Source of the DNA: Saccharopolyspora_D taberi
GTDB lineage: Bacteria; Actinomycetota; Actinomycetes; Mycobacteriales; Pseudonocardiaceae
DNA: 54,384 nt
Reading direction: 5' to 3'
Assembly (NCBI RefSeq): GCF_039534165.1
Contig: NZ_BAAAUX010000043.1
Coordinates: forward strand, 1 to 54,384
The position numbers were made by a program, and so were the translations under genes. The number at the start of each line of letters is the position of its first letter. The stretch's first letter is position 1. Shown piece by piece: positions 8,983 to 17,557 of the stretch. The notes beneath the pieces were generated by a model. The model had not been told where the DNA came from. It saw only the letters and a program-made list of their open reading frames with translations, and did no database searches.

Positions 8983-10356
8983 GTGGTCTCGCAGTTCGGT
9001 CCGTATCGAGTGGAAGGGCTGATCGCCCGCGGCGGGATGGGCGAGGTGCTGCGCGCCTACGACACCCGCCACGACCGGATCGTCGCGCTGAAGGTGCTCG
9101 GGGACCGCACGGCGTCCGACCCCGAGTTCCGCGAGCGGTTCAAGCGGGAGGCCCACGCGGCGGCCCGGCTCAGCGAACCGCACGTCATCCCGATCCACTC
9201 CTACGGCGAGATCGACGGCAGGCTCTACCTGGACATGCGCCTCATCGAGGGCCAGGACGTGAGCAGGCTGCTCGCCGAGCGCGGCCCGATGCCGCCCGCC
9301 GAGGCCGCCGACGTGATCCACCAGGTCGCGCAGGCGCTCGACGCCGCGCACGAGGAAGGCATGGTGCACCGGGACGTCAAACCGTCCAACATCATCATCG
9401 GCCGCGGCGGATTCGCCTACCTCGTCGACTTCGGCATCGCCCACTGGGCCAGGACCAACACCAACCTGACCACCACCGGCATCGCGATCGGCACCCTCGA
9501 CTACATGGCGCCGGAGCGGTTCGGGACCGGGCAGATCGACCACCGCGCCGACGTGTACTCGCTGGCGTGCGTGTTCTTCCAGTGCCTGACCGGAGCCAAG
9601 CCGTTCGGCGGGAACACCGCGGAAGCGCTGATGTTCTCGCACATCAACAAGGAGCCGCCGCGCCCGAGCGAGCACAACCCGGCGCTGCCGCCGGTCTTCG
9701 ACCGGCTGGTGGAGATCGGCATGGCCAAGGACCCCAACCAGCGCTTCGCCAGCGCGGGGGAGTTCGCGCGGGCGGTCCGGCAGGCGGTGACCGCGCCGGT
9801 GTCGGTGCAGATGCCCGCGACGATGCAGGCACCCCCGGTGGTGCCGACCCGGCACGAGCCCGCACGTCCGAAGAGCCGCGTCCGGTGGTGGCACGTCGGC
9901 ATCGGGGTGGCGGCGGTCGCGGCCGTCGCGGGCGGTGCGGCGTTCGCGATGTACCCGCCGCCGACGACGACCGGGACGCCGAACGCTCAGCCGACGAACC
10001 AGCCGAAGCAGCCGCGGCTGCCCGGCGACCTCGGGCTTTCGGTGCCGATCAGCAAACCCGCCTGCGACGGCGGGTACATCGTGATGGTCGGTTCGGCGGT
10101 GACGCCCGGCAGCTACACGCAGCAGGTGCAGCAGCACCTCGAAAAGCACCCCGGGACCAGCTACCAGCATTCGCCGTCGACCGGCTGCGAATCGCTGCGC
10201 ACGCACCTCAACGGCGCGGAGATCTACTCGGTCTACTACGGCCCCTACGGCGGCAAGGCGGAGGCGTGCGCGAAGCGGGCTTCGGTGGCCGGTGACTCGT
10301 TCGTGCGCAGGCTCGACCACGTGAGCCCGGCGGACAACGTGGTCGGCTGCGACTGA
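8983..10356 (+). CDS. Membrane-anchored Ser/Thr protein kinase (PknD/PknE-like)
   Basis: A 457-aa eukaryotic-type kinase. Residues 8-265 are the kinase domain: the glycine loop ARGGMGEV, lysine K37, catalytic HRDVKPSN with D131, D149 of DFGIAH, and an activation segment rich in Thr (TNTNLTTTGIAIGT) that is likely autophosphorylated. A Pro/Arg-rich linker leads to one membrane helix near residues 303-325. About 110 residues then follow outside the cell, with four cysteines and a compact GYIVMVGSAV...CD region that probably senses an envelope signal. GTG 8983 follows AAGGGGAG. Substrate unknown; it is 48 bp before the ABC-F gene and could be co-transcribed. Confidence 0.92.
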   Translation: MVSQFGPYRVEGLIARGGMGEVLRAYDTRHDRIVALKVLGDRTASDPEFRERFKREAHAAARLSEPHVIPIHSYGEIDGRLYLDMRLIEGQDVSRLLAERGPMPPAEAADVIHQVAQALDAAHEEGMVHRDVKPSNIIIGRGGFAYLVDFGIAHWARTNTNLTTTGIAIGTLDYMAPERFGTGQIDHRADVYSLACVFFQCLTGAKPFGGNTAEALMFSHINKEPPRPSEHNPALPPVFDRLVEIGMAKDPNQRFASAGEFARAVRQAVTAPVSVQMPATMQAPPVVPTRHEPARPKSRVRWWHVGIGVAAVAAVAGGAAFAMYPPPTTTGTPNAQPTNQPKQPRLPGDLGLSVPISKPACDGGYIVMVGSAVTPGSYTQQVQQHLEKHPGTSYQHSPSTGCESLRTHLNGAEIYSVYYGPYGGKAEACAKRASVAGDSFVRRLDHVSPADNVVGCD

Positions 10357-10404
10357 GCCCGCTCGCGCCGAAAAACGGTTGCCCGCCGCACCATAATCGG
10401 GCAA

Positions 10405-12027
10405 ATGGGGTTTCTTGAAGCGTCGTCGCTGTCCTACCGGCTCGGCGACGGCCGCGAGCTGTTCGACGGGGTGTCGTTCCGCGTCAGCGCGGGCAACGTC
10501 GTCGCGGTCGTCGGGGACAACGGCGCGGGCAAGACCACGCTGATGCGGATCCTGGCGGGGGAGCTCAAACCCGGCTCCGGCGCGGTGAACGTGCAGGGCG
10601 GGCTCGGGGTGATGCCGCAGTTCATCGGATCGGTCCGGGACGGCCGGACGGTGCGCGATCTGCTGCTGACGGTCGCGTCGCCCGCATTGCGCGCCGCGGC
10701 GGCGGAACTCGACGACGTCGAGCTGGTGCTGATGGACACCGACGACGAGAAGACCCAGCTGCGCTACGCCGAAGCGCTCACCGCATGGGGCGAGGCCGGT
10801 GGTTACGAAGCAGAAGTCCTGTGGGACGCGGTGACCACGCAGTCGCTGGGGCTGGGCTACGACCGGGCGAAGTTCCGCGGGGTGAACACCCTGTCCGGCG
10901 GCGAGCAGAAGCGGCTCGTGCTGGAGGCGCTGCTGCGCAGCAGCGACCAGGTGCTGCTGCTCGACGAGCCGGACAACTACCTGGACGTCCCGGGCAAGCG
11001 CTGGCTGGAGGAGCGGCTGGCGGAGTCGGGCAAGGCGGTGCTGGTGGTCAGCCACGACCGCGAACTGCTGGCGACCGCGGCGACCCACATCGTCACCCTC
11101 GAAGGCCGGACCGCGTGGGTACACGGCGGTGGTTTCGGCACCTGGCACCAGGCGCGCGCCGCCCGCAGGGAACGGATGGCGGAGCTGCGACGGCGCTGGG
11201 ACGACAAGCACGAGCAGCTCAAGGAACTGGTGCGCTCGTTGCAGCGCGCCGCGACCATAAGCGACGAGATGGCGTCCCGGTACCGAGCGGCCCAGACCAG
11301 ATTGCGCAAATTCGAGGAAGAAGGCGCGCCGCCGCTGCCGCCGAAGGAGCAACGGCTGCGGCCCCGGCTTCGCGGCGGGCGCACCGGACTGCGGGCGATC
11401 ACCTGCGAAGAGCTCGAACTGAGCGGTCTCATGCGGCCGTTCGACCTGGAGGTGTTCTTCGGCGACCGGGTGTGCGTGCTGGGGTCCAACGGGTCCGGCA
11501 AGAGCCACTTCCTGCGACTGCTGCTGGACCGGGAGTCGGTCGCGCACAGCGGGCAGTGCAGGCTCGGGGCGCGGATCGTGCCGGGGCTGTTCGCCCAGAC
11601 CCACCACCATCCGGAGTGGATCGGGCGCACGCTGGTGGACATCCTCGGCCGTGGTGAGGGGGACCGGCCCGGCAGGGGCCGGGAGGACGCGATCCCGGCG
11701 CTGAGCCGGTACGGCCTGGCCGCGTCCGGTGACCAGAGCTTCGAGACGCTCTCGGGCGGGCAGCAGGCGCGCTTCCAGGTGCTGCTGCTCGAACTGTCCG
11801 GGGCGACGCTGCTGCTGCTCGACGAGCCGACCGACAACCTGGACCTGGCCTCGGCGGAGGCGTTGCAGGAGGCGCTGGCCGAGTTCACCGGAACCGTCGT
11901 GGCGGTCACGCACGACCGCTGGTTCGCCAGGTCCTTCGACCGCTACCTGGTGTTCCGCGCCGACGGTGTGGTGGCCGAAGTGGACGAACCGGTGTGGGAC
12001 GAGAGCCGGGTGCGGCGCGCCAGGTGA
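10405..12027 (+). CDS. ABC-F family ATPase
   Basis: A 540-aa soluble protein with two ABC ATPase domains and no membrane segment. Walker A motifs are GDNGAGKTT and GSNGSGKSH, signatures LSGGEQKR and LSGGQQAR, with Walker B LLLLDEP in each half. The linker between the domains (about 245-330) is charged and helical, as in ABC-F factors that bind the ribosomal E site, and it may set translation or antibiotic response. Members include housekeeping translation factors and ribosome-protection resistance proteins; sequence alone does not tell which this is. It ends at a strong hairpin facing the siderophore-binding gene. Confidence 0.9.
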   Translation: MGFLEASSLSYRLGDGRELFDGVSFRVSAGNVVAVVGDNGAGKTTLMRILAGELKPGSGAVNVQGGLGVMPQFIGSVRDGRTVRDLLLTVASPALRAAAAELDDVELVLMDTDDEKTQLRYAEALTAWGEAGGYEAEVLWDAVTTQSLGLGYDRAKFRGVNTLSGGEQKRLVLEALLRSSDQVLLLDEPDNYLDVPGKRWLEERLAESGKAVLVVSHDRELLATAATHIVTLEGRTAWVHGGGFGTWHQARAARRERMAELRRRWDDKHEQLKELVRSLQRAATISDEMASRYRAAQTRLRKFEEEGAPPLPPKEQRLRPRLRGGRTGLRAITCEELELSGLMRPFDLEVFFGDRVCVLGSNGSGKSHFLRLLLDRESVAHSGQCRLGARIVPGLFAQTHHHPEWIGRTLVDILGRGEGDRPGRGREDAIPALSRYGLAASGDQSFETLSGGQQARFQVLLLELSGATLLLLDEPTDNLDLASAEALQEALAEFTGTVVAVTHDRWFARSFDRYLVFRADGVVAEVDEPVWDESRVRRAR

Positions 12028-12033
12028 AACGCG

Positions 12034-12067
12034 GCGCGCCGCCCGGTCGGTGGACCGGGCGGCGCGC
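12034..12067 (+). terminator. 15-bp perfect hairpin after ABC-F gene
   Basis: Arms 12034-12048 and 12053-12067 pair perfectly around a GGTG loop, seven bases after the ABC-F stop. There is no T-tract, which is common for actinomycete terminators. Confidence 0.75.
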
Positions 12068-12182
12068 TGGATTGCGGATTCCCGTGCTGGACAGCGGATT
12101 CCGCGCTGCAACAGGATTCCGCGCTGGATCGCGGGATCCGGGAGCGGATCACGGGACCCGGGACCGGATCACGGGATCCGGG
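12064..12182. repeat. Six degenerate ~20-bp tandem units
   Basis: Units of 18-21 bp share the pattern G-CTGGA(T/C)-GCGGATTCC or GCGGGATCC; the last two differ in only three positions (GATCACGGGA(C/T)CCGG). They fill the whole space between the hairpin and the stop codon of the convergent binding-protein gene. Confidence 0.7.
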
Positions 12183-13133
12183 TTACTTCGGAGCGACGTA
12201 CGTCTGCAGGTCGTCGAGCACGAGGTTCGCGCCGATCGGGCCGAGCCCGAGGAACCAGCGGTCGTCGGGCACGGCGATCGCCTTGCCGTTGCGCACCACG
12301 TTGAGGTTGCGCCACTGGTCGGAGGCGGTCAGCTCCATGAGCCGCTGCTGCGCGGCGTCACCGTAGGCGCTGTAGAACAGCAGGTCGGCTTCGACCTGCG
12401 ACACCTGCTCACGGCTGATCTTGGTGAAGGTGCCCTTCTCGCCGAGCTGGTTGTCCGGGCGGTTGAACCCGGCGTCGGCGAGCACGGTGCCGATGAACGA
12501 TCCCCTGTTGTAGAGCCGGATCTCGTTGCCACCGCTGATGAACCGCATGGTGCCGACCTTGACCGCACCCGGATTGCCCACCTGCTTGCCGATGTCGGCG
12601 GCGCGCTTCTGGTAGTCGGCCAGGATCCGCTCGGCGTCTGCCTTGCGGCCCAGTGCGTCGGCGTCGAGCAGGAAGTTCTCCTTCCAGGTCACCCCGGCGG
12701 TCTCGGCGAAGACGGTGGGGGCGATCTTGCTCAACGCGTCGTACTTGTCGTCGTCGCGGACCTTGCTGGACAGGATCAGGTCCGGCTTGAGCGCGGCGAT
12801 CTTCTCCAGGTTCGCGTTGCCGATGGTGCCGACGATCTCCGGGTTGCCGGCCTTGTCGGCGAGGTACGGCTGGAGGGGGATGTTGACGTCCGGCTGGACC
12901 GTGCCGACCGGCTTGATGCCGAGCGCGAGCACGGCGTCGAGTTCTCCGGTGTCGAGCACGACGACGCGCTGCGGCGCGCCGCTGACAGTGGTCTGGCCCT
13001 TCGCATGGGTGATGACGCGCTCGCCCTGCTGCGGCGCCGCGTTCGGCTCGGGGCTCGAAGTACCGCACGCTGCGGTCGCGGCCAGTGCGAGGGTGGCGGC
13101 CACCGTGGCGAGGATTCTTCGGGGGCGGGACAT
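12183..13133 (-). CDS. Iron-siderophore ABC transporter substrate-binding lipoprotein
   Basis: Captures ferric siderophore outside the membrane and hands it to an ABC importer. The 316-aa protein has a lipoprotein signal with lipobox LAATAAC, then the FecB/FepB fold: the RVVVLDTGELDAVLALGIKPVG opening and LEKIAALKPDLIL block are typical of class III metal-chelate binding proteins. Its importer permease and ATPase genes are not next to it. The ATG at 13133 lies 30 bp from a strong iron box, so it should be induced by iron starvation. It may carry the product of the NRPS locus 16 kb away, which is inference from shared iron control. Confidence 0.93.
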   Translation of the reverse strand: MSRPRRILATVAATLALAATAACGTSSPEPNAAPQQGERVITHAKGQTTVSGAPQRVVVLDTGELDAVLALGIKPVGTVQPDVNIPLQPYLADKAGNPEIVGTIGNANLEKIAALKPDLILSSKVRDDDKYDALSKIAPTVFAETAGVTWKENFLLDADALGRKADAERILADYQKRAADIGKQVGNPGAVKVGTMRFISGGNEIRLYNRGSFIGTVLADAGFNRPDNQLGEKGTFTKISREQVSQVEADLLFYSAYGDAAQQRLMELTASDQWRNLNVVRNGKAIAVPDDRWFLGLGPIGANLVLDDLQTYVAPK

Positions 13134-13162
13134 GGCACTCCCTGTTTGTCCGTCGGCTAGGG

Positions 13163-13181
13163 TTTGGGGAGCCTAACCTAA
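13163..13181 (-). promoter_or_regulatory. Iron box (DmdR/IdeR operator) before binding-protein gene
   Basis: Minus strand TTAGGTTAGGCTCCCCAAA matches 16 of 19 positions of the IdeR/DmdR consensus TTAGGTTAGGCTAACCTAA. It lies 30 bp upstream of the start codon, a position suited to repression. Confidence 0.88.
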
Positions 13182-13266
13182 GGATCAAGGAGTGGCCAGG
13201 GCAAGGTGTCGATCGCCGCAGGTCGTGGCACTGGGTGTGCGCCTGGTTACCCGTTTGCCCGTGTGG

Positions 13267-14103
13267 TCAACCGTTCTTGCGAGCGAGCCCGACCAGGAAC
13301 ATCCGCTGCGGGACGACGAGCGGCGCGGTCCGGGGACCGTCCGGCCACCAGTCCGGGGCCAGCGTCAGCCCGGGCTCGACCAGTTCGACACCCGCGAACA
13401 GTGACGCGATTTCCTCGCGGCTGCGGAAGTAGCCGCCACCCATCCCGCTGTCCAGCATGATCTTGCCCACCCGCTTGGCGATTTCGTCGTACTCGCCGCC
13501 CGGGTTGTGGAAGTGGCTGATCGCCACGTACGAGCCCGGAGCCAGCGCGTCGACGTAGGTGCGCATGATCGCGCGCAACCGGTCGATGTCGGCGAAGTGG
13601 TGCAGGATGCCGATCTGGTAGAGCGCGATCGGTTCGGAGAGGTCCAGGATGCGGCCCAGCACCGACTCGGACAGCAACTCACCGGGGTCGGTGAGATCGC
13701 CGCGGACGAAGTGCGTCTGCTCGTTCTCCTCCAGCAGGGCACGGCTGTGCGCCTCGACGACGGGGTCGTTGTCGACGTAGACCACGGTGGAGTCCGGAGC
13801 GATCCGCTGCGCGATCTCGTGGGTGTTCTCCGCCGTCGGGAGACCCGAGCCGAGGTCGACGAACTGCCGGATGCCCGCGTTCTCGGCGAGGAACCGGGTG
13901 ACCCGGATCAGCCACTCCCGGTTGTCCCTCACCGCGACACCCGCGTCCGGGGCGACCTCCAGGATCGCGCGCATCACCTGGCGGTCGACCTCGAAGTTGT
14001 CCTTGCCGCCGAGACCGGCGTCGTAGATCCGGGCGATGTTCGGTCTCGACGTGTCGACTTCCGCGGGGACGGCGGGCCGTGCTCCTTGTTCGTCGAGCGA
14101 CAT
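13267..14103 (-). CDS. SAM-dependent methyltransferase (DUF574/Methyltransf_19 family)
   Basis: A 278-aa member of a methyltransferase-fold family expanded in Actinobacteria. Recognisable pieces are the N-terminal PNIARIYDAGLGGKDNFEVDR, the SAM-binding FVDLGSGLPT(A)ENTHEIAQ, the acidic strand end VVYVDNDP, and ALYQIGILHHFAD. Substrates are not known for most members; they often occur next to regulators or secondary-metabolism genes. No clear strong ribosome site precedes ATG 14103. Upstream on the same strand lies a frameshifted small gene. Confidence 0.88.
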   Translation of the reverse strand: MSLDEQGARPAVPAEVDTSRPNIARIYDAGLGGKDNFEVDRQVMRAILEVAPDAGVAVRDNREWLIRVTRFLAENAGIRQFVDLGSGLPTAENTHEIAQRIAPDSTVVYVDNDPVVEAHSRALLEENEQTHFVRGDLTDPGELLSESVLGRILDLSEPIALYQIGILHHFADIDRLRAIMRTYVDALAPGSYVAISHFHNPGGEYDEIAKRVGKIMLDSGMGGGYFRSREEIASLFAGVELVEPGLTLAPDWWPDGPRTAPLVVPQRMFLVGLARKNG

Positions 14104-14186
14104 GCGGGCTCACTCATTCCGACGCGGGCAGCTGTCGAGCCCACGATAATCGATCACTTTCGGCCCGCCTCCTCCCTGCGCAGCGC

Positions 14187-14511
14187 TCATACCCGCTTGG
14201 GGTATGAAGTGTCGTCCATCTCATCCGGACGGCCGAACCAGTGGTCGGCCGCGAGTGGGTCCCACCCGCGAAGGCGTGGGGGTTCACGGCAGCCGTGCGC
14301 CTCGCGGAGCCGACGGCTGACCGCGTCCGCCGCAGGACGTGCTCGCCGAAACCCGTGCCGACAACTGGCCAAGCGTGCCTGCGCGCCGGGCCTCGATGAG
14401 GCCGGAAGCAGTCAGCACGCCGCAGCACAGCCGTGCTGCCAGCTCCATCGTCATCAGCACCGGTCCGAGGCGGCCCTCCCGCCGGAACTGGACTCGCTTC
14501 TGCGGTTTCAT
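14187..14511 (-). pseudogene. Small hypothetical gene broken by a frameshift
   Basis: Two consecutive frames on the minus strand look like parts of one small protein. The first runs from ATG 14511 (MKPQKRV..., then MELAARLCCGVLTASGLIEARRAGTL). The second ends at 14187 (ADAVSRRLREAHG, then PRLRGWDPLAADHWFGRPDE and MDDTSYPKRV). The join must lie near 14305-14340 and needs a one-base shift. The protein would be about 108 aa. The C-terminal half has the look of a conserved actinomycete small protein, but I cannot name it. It may be a genuine decay or a base-calling error in this G+C-rich stretch. I see nothing else in the interval 14104-14561 besides the palindrome at 14519. Confidence 0.4.
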
Positions 14512-14518
14512 GGGTTCA

Positions 14519-14541
14519 TATATACCCCCGTACCGTATATA
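14519..14541. promoter_or_regulatory. TATATAC/GTATATA inverted repeat
   Basis: Perfect 7-bp arms (14519-14525 and 14535-14541) around a 9-bp spacer, AT-rich in a G+C-rich setting, just upstream of the frameshifted small gene. The arms resemble half-sites of some GntR-family operators; the regulator is not evident here. Confidence 0.5.
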
Positions 14542-14561
14542 ACGTCGTGGCTACTTCTCAG

Positions 14562-15677
14562 TTACTCCACCTGTTGTCGCATTCCGGAGTCGGCGGAAAG
14601 CCGAATGGCATCGAGTAATCGGTGTAGCCGCACGCCTGCGGCGAAGTCCGGTGCCGTCTGGGTTCCGCTGTCGATGCCTTCGGCGATCTCGGCGTACAAC
14701 CGCGCGACGTTGCGCGGGGCTGCTGCCGTGAGCGATGTGGGCAGTCCGTTCGGAACGTCGAGATCGCGCCACTGACCGGGCTCCCGCCTTTCGCGCAGCC
14801 GGAGTTCGCTGACCTGGAGCTGGGTGTCCTCCAGGCTTTCGTCGCCGGGGGAGGTCAGCGCGAGGTCGCCTCTCGTGCCGCGGACCTCGATCCGCGTTTC
14901 TGGTTGCGCTGTCGCGCCGTCGTGGACGACGGCCGACATCACCGCACTGCTCGTCGTCGTCGCGTTGAGCACGAGATGGTCCGGGCTGGTCGCCTCGATC
15001 GGCTCGCCGGTCTCGGCGACGACGTGGTGCGGGTGTTGCACGGAGAGCGTGGCCGAGAGTTCGCCGATGCCGCCGGTGAGCTGTTCCAGCAGGTCCAGCG
15101 TGTGACCCCCGGAGACCTCCAGCAGGCCGGCTCCGTTGGCGACGTCGTAGGTGTAGGCGCTCCACCCGGGAATCCGCTCAGCGGCTCCTTTGCTGCGCGA
15201 GACATAGGCGTTCACCGAGGTGACCCGGCCGAGGTGGCCCTCGGCTATCAGTTCGCGGGCGCGCGCGAACGCTGGAGACTGCCGCGCCTGCAATCCAACG
15301 ACGTTGTGCACCCCGGCGGCTTCCGCTGCCCTGGCGAGCTCTTCGGCTTCGGTGGTGGTGAGCGCCAATGGCCATTCGCAGTACACGTGCTTGCCCGCGT
15401 CCAGCGCGGCCCGCACCAGTTCGGCGTGGCCCGGCACTTTCACCGTGATGCTGACCAGATCCACGTCCGGATGTTCGGCGAGCCTGCGCGGATCGGTGAA
15501 GGCGTGGGCAGCGCCGTACTGCTCGGCGGCCCTGGCCGCACTCTCGGCGCGCGTGGTGCCGACCGCGGTGATCGTGAACCGCGGCAGGGCCCGCAGCGCT
15601 GGTACGTGCGCGCGCTGCGCCCAGCCGCGCTCGGGACTCGCACCGATGATTCCCACCTTGATCTGACCGACAGCCAT
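14562..15677 (-). CDS. Gfo/Idh/MocA-family oxidoreductase
   Basis: A 371-aa NAD(P)-dependent sugar or polyol dehydrogenase-like protein. The Rossmann start KVGIIGASPERGWAQRAHVPAL, then VDLVSITVKVPGH and the conserved GKHVYCEWPLA (the Glu-Trp-Pro variant of the E-K-P motif, with lysine replaced by tryptophan) identify the family. Loss of the E-K-P lysine is seen in some subgroups. A strong AGGAGGT lies six bases before ATG 15677. The gene is divergent from a TetR regulator, and a 25-bp inverted repeat covers its likely -10 box, so it is probably the regulator's target. Substrate unknown. Confidence 0.88.
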   Translation of the reverse strand: MAVGQIKVGIIGASPERGWAQRAHVPALRALPRFTITAVGTTRAESAARAAEQYGAAHAFTDPRRLAEHPDVDLVSITVKVPGHAELVRAALDAGKHVYCEWPLALTTTEAEELARAAEAAGVHNVVGLQARQSPAFARARELIAEGHLGRVTSVNAYVSRSKGAAERIPGWSAYTYDVANGAGLLEVSGGHTLDLLEQLTGGIGELSATLSVQHPHHVVAETGEPIEATSPDHLVLNATTTSSAVMSAVVHDGATAQPETRIEVRGTRGDLALTSPGDESLEDTQLQVSELRLRERREPGQWRDLDVPNGLPTSLTAAAPRNVARLYAEIAEGIDSGTQTAPDFAAGVRLHRLLDAIRLSADSGMRQQVE

Positions 15678-15696
15678 GACGCACCTCCTGGATTTG

Positions 15697-15721
15697 AAAA
15701 CGGACTTGACTGGTCCGTTTT
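15697..15721. promoter_or_regulatory. TetR operator between the divergent pair
   Basis: AAAACGGAC and GTCCGTTTT are perfect 9-bp arms around a 7-bp spacer. On the minus strand a TTGACG box and an 18-bp gap lead to TAAAAC, which lies in the right arm, so binding would block the oxidoreductase promoter. A weaker GGACT/AGTCC repeat follows at 15736-15750. Confidence 0.75.
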
Positions 15722-15771
15722 ACCTCGGCCTAACCGGACTCGTCAAGTCCATTTGGTGTTAGATTTGGTCC

Positions 15772-16392
15772 GTGAGCAGCAGCGACAGCGCCGTGGAGCG
15801 ACTTCTGGCGGCCGAGCTCGGCCAGCGACCCCGCGCCGACGCCCAGCGGAACGTGCGCAGGCTGGTCGACGCCGCCCGCAAGGCGGTGGCCGAGGTCGGG
15901 GTGGACGTCACCGCGCACGAGATCGCGCGCCGGGCCGGGGTCGGGATCGGGACCTTCTACCGGCGGCTCCCTTCCCGGGAAGCGCTGCTCGGGGCTGTCC
16001 TGGCGGACACGCTCGACGAGATCGTGGCCCTCGCCGACCGGGCTCTGCGGAATCCGGACCCGTGGCGGGGATTCCGCGACTTCGCCGAGGACTACGTCGG
16101 CCTCCGCGCCACGAGCTGCGGGATCAACGACGCGCTCGGCGGGCAGTGCCCGCTGGAGATCGACAGTTCGCTGACCGCGTTGCGAGACCGGTTCCGGCAG
16201 CTGGTCGAGCGAGCGCAGGAGGCCGGTGCGATCCGCTCGGACCTCGTCTGGCAGGACGTACCGTTCCTGCTCAGCTCGGTGATCCCAGCGGACCGGACCA
16301 TCGGGCTGCGGGCCGGGCCCGAGCAGTGGCGGCGCAACCTCCGGATCGTGCTTGACGGCCTCGACCGGGAACCCGCCCGCTCCCGGGACTGA
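15772..16392 (+). CDS. TetR-family transcriptional regulator
   Basis: A 206-aa repressor. The helix-turn-helix is at about residues 40-70 (DVTAHEIARRAGVGIGTFYRRLPSREALL), a clear TetR signature, followed by a helical ligand-binding domain typical of the SbtR-like C-terminal type. The start is GTG 15772; the divergent oxidoreductase and the operator in between argue that it controls itself and that gene. Its inducer cannot be read from sequence. A quinone-oxidoreductase-like gene follows 100 bp downstream and may belong to the same response. Confidence 0.92.
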   Translation: MSSSDSAVERLLAAELGQRPRADAQRNVRRLVDAARKAVAEVGVDVTAHEIARRAGVGIGTFYRRLPSREALLGAVLADTLDEIVALADRALRNPDPWRGFRDFAEDYVGLRATSCGINDALGGQCPLEIDSSLTALRDRFRQLVERAQEAGAIRSDLVWQDVPFLLSSVIPADRTIGLRAGPEQWRRNLRIVLDGLDREPARSRD

Positions 16393-16492
16393 CGCGCGGC
16401 GCCGCGTGGGACTCCCCCAATGCCCGGTATCGGCGGATGATCAAGCGTAGATTGCTGCTCTCACACTTGTTCCGCCGGCGGAGGGATCAACC

Positions 16493-17407
16493 ATGCGTGC
16501 AGCCATCGTCCGCTCATTCACCCGTTCGCCACGCTACGAGGAGTTCGACGACCCGGTCGCAGCCGATGACGAGGTCGTGTTGAAAGTCGTCGCCGCAGGT
16601 CTGCACCCGTCCGTCCGGGCGTGCGGCAGGCTGGCGACTCCGTTCATCCCGGGATCCGACGGAGTCGGCAGGATGCCCGGCGGCAGCCGGGTGTTCTTCG
16701 CCGGGTTGGAGGCGCCGTCCGGCAGCATGGCCGAACGCGCGGTGGTCCGGGCACAGGACTGCGTTCCGATTCCTGACGACGTCGACGACGTGACGGTCGC
16801 GGCGTCGGTGCACCCGGCGATGCCCGCCTGGCTGGCGCTGCGGTCCGCGTTCGAACCGGGTGAGTCCGTCCTGGTGCTCGGGGCGACCGGCAACGCCGGG
16901 CGGATGGCGGTCCAGATCGCGCGCCTCCTCGGCGCGGGCCGGGTCGTCGCGGCAGGGCGGAACAAGGCCATGCTCGACCGGTTGCTCGAACTGGGCGTGG
17001 ACGAGGTCGTCGCGCTGGACCGCGCGGACGAGTCCGCCGGGCAGGCGCTGGCCGACGCGGCTTCGGACGTCGACGTGGTGCTCGACTTCCTGTGGGGGAG
17101 GCCGGCGGAGATCGCGCTCGACTCGCTGGCCGGCGGTCGCAGGCTCCGCTGGGTGCGCGCCGGGACCGCGGCCGGTGCGCGGATGGGCCGTTCGGTCGAG
17201 GCGTTATCCGACCTCGGCGTCGAGTTCTCCACCGTCGAGTCGCGCTCGCTGCCACCTCAGGAGCGGCTCGCGGAGCTGACGGCGTTGATCAACCGGCTGC
17301 CCGCGGCGGACCTGACCGTGCACGCGGTTTCGATCCCGCTGCACGCCGTCGAATCGGCGTGGCGGGCCGACTCGACCACCGGGGCGCGAATCGTTCTCGT
17401 TCCGTGA
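16493..17407 (+). CDS. Quinone oxidoreductase-like MDR protein (zinc-free)
   Basis: A 304-aa medium-chain dehydrogenase/reductase fold protein. The N-terminal GroES-like part is short (GLHPSVRACGRLATPFIPGSDGVG), without catalytic zinc cysteines, and the NADPH-binding part has LVLGATGNAGRMAVQIARLLGAGRVVAAGR. That points to the quinone oxidoreductase subgroup, which reduces quinones or enones. The start ATG 16493 follows GGAGGGA. A 13-bp hairpin terminator follows its stop. Confidence 0.87.
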   Translation: MRAAIVRSFTRSPRYEEFDDPVAADDEVVLKVVAAGLHPSVRACGRLATPFIPGSDGVGRMPGGSRVFFAGLEAPSGSMAERAVVRAQDCVPIPDDVDDVTVAASVHPAMPAWLALRSAFEPGESVLVLGATGNAGRMAVQIARLLGAGRVVAAGRNKAMLDRLLELGVDEVVALDRADESAGQALADAASDVDVVLDFLWGRPAEIALDSLAGGRRLRWVRAGTAAGARMGRSVEALSDLGVEFSTVESRSLPPQERLAELTALINRLPAADLTVHAVSIPLHAVESAWRADSTTGARIVLVP

Positions 17408-17448
17408 TACGGCTCAACGCCGGTGCGCACTGGGGACTGAGACGCGAA

Positions 17449-17478
17449 GAAGGCCCGACCGAAACCGGTCGGGCCTTC
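17449..17478. terminator. Bidirectional 13-bp hairpin terminator
   Basis: GAAGGCCCGACCG and CGGTCGGGCCTTC pair perfectly around AAAC. It lies between the plus-strand oxidoreductase and the minus-strand tRNA-Lys, and could end both transcripts. Confidence 0.85.
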
Positions 17479-17484
17479 GTGCTG

Positions 17485-17557
<73 letters not shown>

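Noticed and set aside
8887..12111. Very long minus-strand open frame (1074 codons) opposite the kinase and ABC-F genes
   Set aside because: It is the mirror of two genes with clear domains; its translation is low-complexity, Arg/His/Gln-rich, with no fold, as expected of antisense frames at high G+C.
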